The translations under genes and the position numbers were made by a program. Below are positions 51,309 to 54,611 of a stretch of DNA of 54,611 nt, in pieces. Position 1 is the stretch's first letter; every line of letters starts with the position of its first letter. This stretch comes from Bacteroides sp. (GTDB taxonomy: Bacteria; Bacteroidota; Bacteroidia; Bacteroidales; UBA7960), in assembly GCA_036351255.1 (NCBI GenBank), contig JAZBOS010000031.1, positions 1-54,611 of the forward strand. The letters run 5' to 3'. The notes below the pieces were generated by a model, which saw only the letters and a list, made by a program, of their open reading frames with translations, had not been told where the DNA came from and made no database searches.

Positions 51309-51440
51309 TAAACTTTTGATTTGGGAAACTTCTTTTGACAAAAATTTATCGAACCTGACATCCTTAGTTTTTTGACTAGAGAAAGTCAATGCGTGTCAGG
51401 TAATTTGATAAAATACAAGCCCGACAAGCGCAATTAATGT

Positions 51441-51448
51441 TAATTTTG
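51441..51448 (+). promoter_or_regulatory. Promoter -7 element TAATTTTG for DUF2027-Smr gene
   Basis: TAATTTTG in TTAATTTTGTA, 81 bases before the ATG at 51530. Confidence 0.5.
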
Positions 51449-51529
51449 TATAATTTTTACAGGGAGTATATGGACAAGACCCCTAAGACGTTATAATGAA
51501 GAAGTTTGGGGAAAGTTTGAGGATACACT

Positions 51530-52597
51530 ATGAAGTTTAAACCAGGCGACAGGGTTGCTTTTTTGAATGAAAAAGGAGGCGGGGTCATCACACGCATTGT
51601 GGATGAGCAGATTGTCTACGTCTCGATAGAAGAAGGGTTTGAGATCCCTTATGCGGTGACAGACCTGCTCAAAGTGGGCGATGCCGTAGCCGATATGACC
51701 CGGCATTTGGAGGAAAAAGCCGAGGCAGAGAATCCCGACCAGTCGCCTCTTTTTTCGGTACCCAATAAACTGGGGCAAATGGCTCAGGGAGCCTACCTGG
51801 CACTTGTGCCTGCCGAGCAGGAAAACATACTGCAGTGCCCCCTGGACTTTTTCCTGGTGAACCACACAGAAATGGAGATGCTCTTTGGTGTATACCTGAA
51901 TCGCTCGGGCAACTTTCACGGAATTGAATACGGTTTTATTGAGTCTGATTCAAAACTTCTCATCCGCCAGGTGGAAAGAAACCAGATTGAGGACTGGCTG
52001 AATGGGCTGGTGCAGATAGTGTTTTTCGGCCCCGGTAAAACCTTACCGGTAAAGCCGGCTTCTTCAAACATCTCGTTCAAACCGGTTAAGATTTACAAGG
52101 AGGAAAGTTTTCATTATGAAAGCCTGCTGCGCAAAAAAGCTATTGTGTTACCCCTTGCCCTTTTGAATGACCTCGCGATGAAGGCGGAAGTCCCTAAAGT
52201 AACGGACGAAAACATCAAATTACTGAATGAGAAAATCAGCGCAGGCACTCGCAAGGCAGAGGCAGTCCCTAAAATTGAGAGTTTCCTCGACAAGCACAAG
52301 GTGGATGACCGCATAGCCGAAGTCGACCTTCACATCAACGAACTGATAGAAAGCACGGCCGGGCTTTCGAATGCAGACATGCTTAAGATCCAGATGGATT
52401 ATTTCCGCCGATGCATGGAACAGGCAGAAGTTGAGAAAATGACAAAGATGATCTTTATTCATGGGGTGGGTAACGGCACCCTGAAGAATGAAATTTTAAG
52501 ATATTTGCGTAACACTCCGGGCGTGGAGTTTTACGATGCAGCCTATGCCAGGTATGGCTTGGGCGCTACAGAAGTGTATTATTACAGAAATAAATAA
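51530..52597 (+). CDS. DUF2027 protein with C-terminal Smr domain
   Basis: A 355-residue soluble protein. Residues 1-55 (KFKPGDRVAFLNEKGGGVI) form a small KOW/tudor-like barrel, as in the DUF2027 family. The middle part (about 75-235) is beta-rich. The C-terminus (about 260-355) is a Smr domain: EVDLHINELIE near the start of the domain and IFIHGVGNGTLKNEI with the HGxGxG motif. Smr domains, as in MutS2, cleave nucleic acids, often mRNA on collided ribosomes. This gives the window two Smr proteins, one of them in a broken gene. The gene is monocistronic, with an AT-rich hairpin at its end. Confidence 0.85.
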   Translation: MKFKPGDRVAFLNEKGGGVITRIVDEQIVYVSIEEGFEIPYAVTDLLKVGDAVADMTRHLEEKAEAENPDQSPLFSVPNKLGQMAQGAYLALVPAEQENILQCPLDFFLVNHTEMEMLFGVYLNRSGNFHGIEYGFIESDSKLLIRQVERNQIEDWLNGLVQIVFFGPGKTLPVKPASSNISFKPVKIYKEESFHYESLLRKKAIVLPLALLNDLAMKAEVPKVTDENIKLLNEKISAGTRKAEAVPKIESFLDKHKVDDRIAEVDLHINELIESTAGLSNADMLKIQMDYFRRCMEQAEVEKMTKMIFIHGVGNGTLKNEILRYLRNTPGVEFYDAAYARYGLGATEVYYYRNK

Positions 52598-52621
52598 GGC
52601 GTGTCGTCCGCGTTATTTATT
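52589..52621 (+). terminator. AT-rich hairpin at the end of DUF2027-Smr gene
   Basis: AATAAATAA and GCG pair with CGC and TTATTTATT around a TGTCGTC loop, with one G-G mismatch. It overlaps the stop codon; no further T run follows. Confidence 0.5.
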
Positions 52622-52721
52622 CTGAATGGTCTGTTTTGTTAAAAAGTAATTGACCACTAACAACCAAGACTTTAGTAGAACCAGAAACAGCAAATATTAC
52701 GAAACTTAATCTCGTTCATTG

Positions 52722-53100
52722 AAAAGGCAGGTTGTCCTGTCGCTTGCTGCAAAAGCAGCAGGAGGAAAGTCCGGGCAACACAGAGCAGTATACTTCCTAA
52801 CGGGAAGCCGGTCAGTCTGAGGCTGACCGCGAGAGAGTGCCACAGAAAACAACCGCCTGCATTCCGCTAAGCGGGTCAGGCAAGGGTGAAAACGTGAGGT
52901 AAGAGCTCACGACCGCAGCAGGTGACTGCCGCGGGGGGTAAACCTTATGCGTTGAAAGGCCAAATATACCGGGGCCCGAGGGTGGCTCGCCCGATCCCGG
53001 AGGGTAGGCCGTTAGAGCTGTTGTGCAAACAACAGCCCAGACAAATGACAGGAAGTTCGCTTCGGCGAATTACAGAACCCGGCTTAAATGCCTGCCTTTT
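52722..53100 (+). ncRNA. rnpB: RNase P RNA, bacterial class A
   Basis: The conserved core GAGGAAAGTCCGGGC (52761-52775) and the 3' pair ACAAATGACAGGAAG (53041-53055) with TACAGAACCCGGCTTA (53071-53086) form P4 and the universally conserved regions. P1 is visible as AAAAGGCAGG (52722-52731) with CCTGCCTTTT (53091-53100). It processes the 5' ends of tRNA precursors together with RnpA, which is not in this window. The T-rich tail after P1 serves as terminator. Confidence 0.95.
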
Positions 53101-53157
53101 CTTTTTATTATTTTAGAAAACTATTTGAAAACTTCAACCATCAACCAGTCAAAAATT

Positions 53158-54611
53158 ATGATCCGAAAGATCTTTCCGCTCCTGCTGATGCTGGCCCTCA
53201 TTTCCCCTTTGGTCAGCTTTGCACAAAAGACACCAGTGCATTACGATCCGGATGCCACCTACCGTCTGGCCCTCGACCTTTTTGAAAAAGAGAAATTCGG
53301 GGCCGCGCGTGAATTGTTCGATCAGGTCATAAGCCAGATCAGTGACCCCCAGAACGAAGTACGTGTGAGTGCCCTGTATTATTCTGGGGTATGTGCTGCC
53401 GAGTTGTTCAACCCCGATGCGGAAGCCTTGCTGCTGACTTTTGTTGATCAGCACCCCTCGCATCCACAACAAAACCTGGCCCGTTTCCAGCTGGGAAATG
53501 TCAAATACCGTGACCGAAAATATCGGGACGCAGCCCGCTGGTTTGCCAGCGTTAAGGTTCGGGATCTGGACGCGTCCACCCGCGAAGAATATTATTTCAA
53601 GCGCGGGTACAGCATATTTATGACCAATGACAATGAAGGCGCACGTCAGATGCTCGGCCAGATACAAAACCCCAACTCGAGATATTACCCCCCGGCTTCT
53701 TATTACCGAGGGCATATGGACTATCTGGATGGCAACCTCACGGATGCGCTGGAGGCTTTTAAAAAACTCGAAAACGATGCGACTTTTGGCTCTGTGGTAC
53801 CCTATTACATTACCCAGATTTACTATATGCAGGAAGAATATGACCTGATGCTGGAATATGCCGAACCCTTGCTTGAGGAAGCTACTGCGCGACGTGGACC
53901 CGAGATTGCCAAGCTAATGGGCGAAGCCTGGTTCAGGAAAGAGGATTACCAGCGGGCCCTCCCTTACCTTGAGACCTATTTCAAGGAATCGCCTCAACGC
54001 ATTACACGCGACGACCAGTATCAGATGGGGTATGCATATTTCAGTGCCGGACGCTACAGCGAAGCCATCAGCCATTTTGACAAGGTGATCTCAGGCAATG
54101 ATGCCATGGCTCAAAATGCCCATTATCACCTTGCTGATGCATACCTGAGAACTGATCAGAAGCGTTTTGCCCGCAATGCCTTCTTGGCTGCGTTTCAGAA
54201 CAAGCACGATGAGACCATTGCAGAAGATGCCCTCTTCAATTATGCCAAGCTATCATATGAGCTTGCCATTGACCCTTACAACGAAGCAATTCTTTCTTTC
54301 CAGAGATATATTCAGGAATATCCGCGTTCAGAGCGAATAGAGGAAGCCTACCGTTTCCTAGTAAATATTTACCTCACTACGCGCAATTATCGCGATGCGA
54401 TGGCATCCATTGAGAAGGTCCAGATCAACACCCCACAGTTGCGCTCTGCCTTTCAGCGTATTGCCTATTACCGTGGTGTAGAGCTCTTCAATAACGGCGA
54501 TTTTGCCGGGTCAGTGAGTCATTTCGACAAATCTTCCAGGTATCCGGAGAGCCAGAATATTGCAGCCCAAACCCTATATTGGAAGGGTGAAGCGCTTTAC
54601 CGCCAGGAGAA
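53158..54611 (+). CDS. Exported TPR-repeat protein (partial, runs off the end)
   Basis: An open frame from ATG 53158 to the window end, 484 codons without a stop. The signal peptide is MIRKIFPLLLMLALISPLVSF, cleaved before AQK. After that come repeated helix-turn-helix units of the tetratricopeptide type, such as ATYRLALDLFEKEKFGAARELF, RFQLGNVKYRDRKYRDAARWF, and QYQMGYAYFSAGRYSEAISHF. This length and layout fit large Bacteroidota TPR proteins that act in the periplasm as scaffolds for envelope assembly, but the partner is unknown. The start is fixed by the signal peptide; it lies 57 bases after RNase P RNA. Confidence 0.85.
   Translation, partial: MIRKIFPLLLMLALISPLVSFAQKTPVHYDPDATYRLALDLFEKEKFGAARELFDQVISQISDPQNEVRVSALYYSGVCAAELFNPDAEALLLTFVDQHPSHPQQNLARFQLGNVKYRDRKYRDAARWFASVKVRDLDASTREEYYFKRGYSIFMTNDNEGARQMLGQIQNPNSRYYPPASYYRGHMDYLDGNLTDALEAFKKLENDATFGSVVPYYITQIYYMQEEYDLMLEYAEPLLEEATARRGPEIAKLMGEAWFRKEDYQRALPYLETYFKESPQRITRDDQYQMGYAYFSAGRYSEAISHFDKVISGNDAMAQNAHYHLADAYLRTDQKRFARNAFLAAFQNKHDETIAEDALFNYAKLSYELAIDPYNEAILSFQRYIQEYPRSERIEEAYRFLVNIYLTTRNYRDAMASIEKVQINTPQLRSAFQRIAYYRGVELFNNGDFAGSVSHFDKSSRYPESQNIAAQTLYWKGEALYRQE

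Noticed and set aside
52700..52721. TAATCTCG upstream of RNase P RNA as promoter
   Set aside because: It differs from TAnnTTTG at two of the fixed positions. A promoter must exist, but I cannot place it.
52922..53116. Open frames across the RNase P RNA
   Set aside because: They overlap the conserved RNA core, so they are not protein genes.

Overview
The window is a chromosomal segment of a member of the Bacteroidota, probably a Bacteroidales/Marinilabiliales-like anaerobe or an environmental relative. The evidence is internal. At least 19 copies of the Bacteroidota -7 promoter element TAnnTTTG lie just upstream of genes. Families typical of the phylum are present: a TonB-dependent receptor with DUF5689 lipoproteins, DUF4296, DUF4197, DUF6132, DUF2027-Smr, and an ECF sigma factor paired with an anti-sigma/beta-barrel fusion. 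No rRNA, CRISPR array, phage or transposase gene is visible. Most of the window is ordinary core genome, with a few accessory or decayed spots.

Layout. 1-6.8 kb: a hairpin-repeat region, a protease/propeller/barrel outer-membrane protein, a class V aminotransferase, a START-like protein and an EamA transporter. 6.8-10 kb: tRNA-Met(CAT), a strong terminator, an 11-bp-phased inverted repeat array, and mutS2 cut by one in-frame TAG. 10-17.2 kb: an EEP-family nuclease with a small DNA-binding-like protein, divergent from a TonB receptor and two DUF5689 lipoproteins; this may be a nucleic-acid or phosphate-ester scavenging locus. 17.2-21.2 kb: cysteine desulfurase, then a polyprenol-phosphate glycosyltransferase / dihydroorotase / DUF4296 operon. 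21.2-24.5 kb: a lipoprotein, hutU (urocanate hydratase) also cut by a single in-frame TAG, a secreted protein, and a membrane-protein fragment. 24.7-28.2 kb: the most interesting locus, with the order acidic lipoprotein, ECF sigma factor, dual-membrane anti-sigma (Dma-like), acidic lipoprotein. Both lipoprotein genes are preceded by matching non-housekeeping promoter-like sites.

28.3-36.1 kb: DUF998 protein, CPA1 antiporter, RluA-type pseudouridine synthase, Acg-like nitroreductase, a beta-barrel protein, a stand-alone E2 acyltransferase-like domain and a CNNM/CBS transporter. 36.1-40.8 kb: a compositionally odd gap, then a second ECF sigma factor overlapping a GT2 gene, divergent from tgt and an LptF/G permease. 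40.8-47.1 kb: DUF6132, two thioredoxins, DUF4197, a dihydroorotate-dehydrogenase-like protein, a nucleoside kinase with its partner gene, and a nitroreductase. 47.1-51.2 kb: O-antigen ligase/polymerase, Wzz-like chain-length protein and Wzx-like flippase. 51.5 kb to the end: DUF2027-Smr protein, RNase P RNA, and a TPR protein that runs off the end.

TAG is the terminating codon of at least eight otherwise normal genes here. The two in-frame TAG codons are therefore best read as point nonsense mutations, readthrough sites or base-call errors, not as a recoded genetic code.
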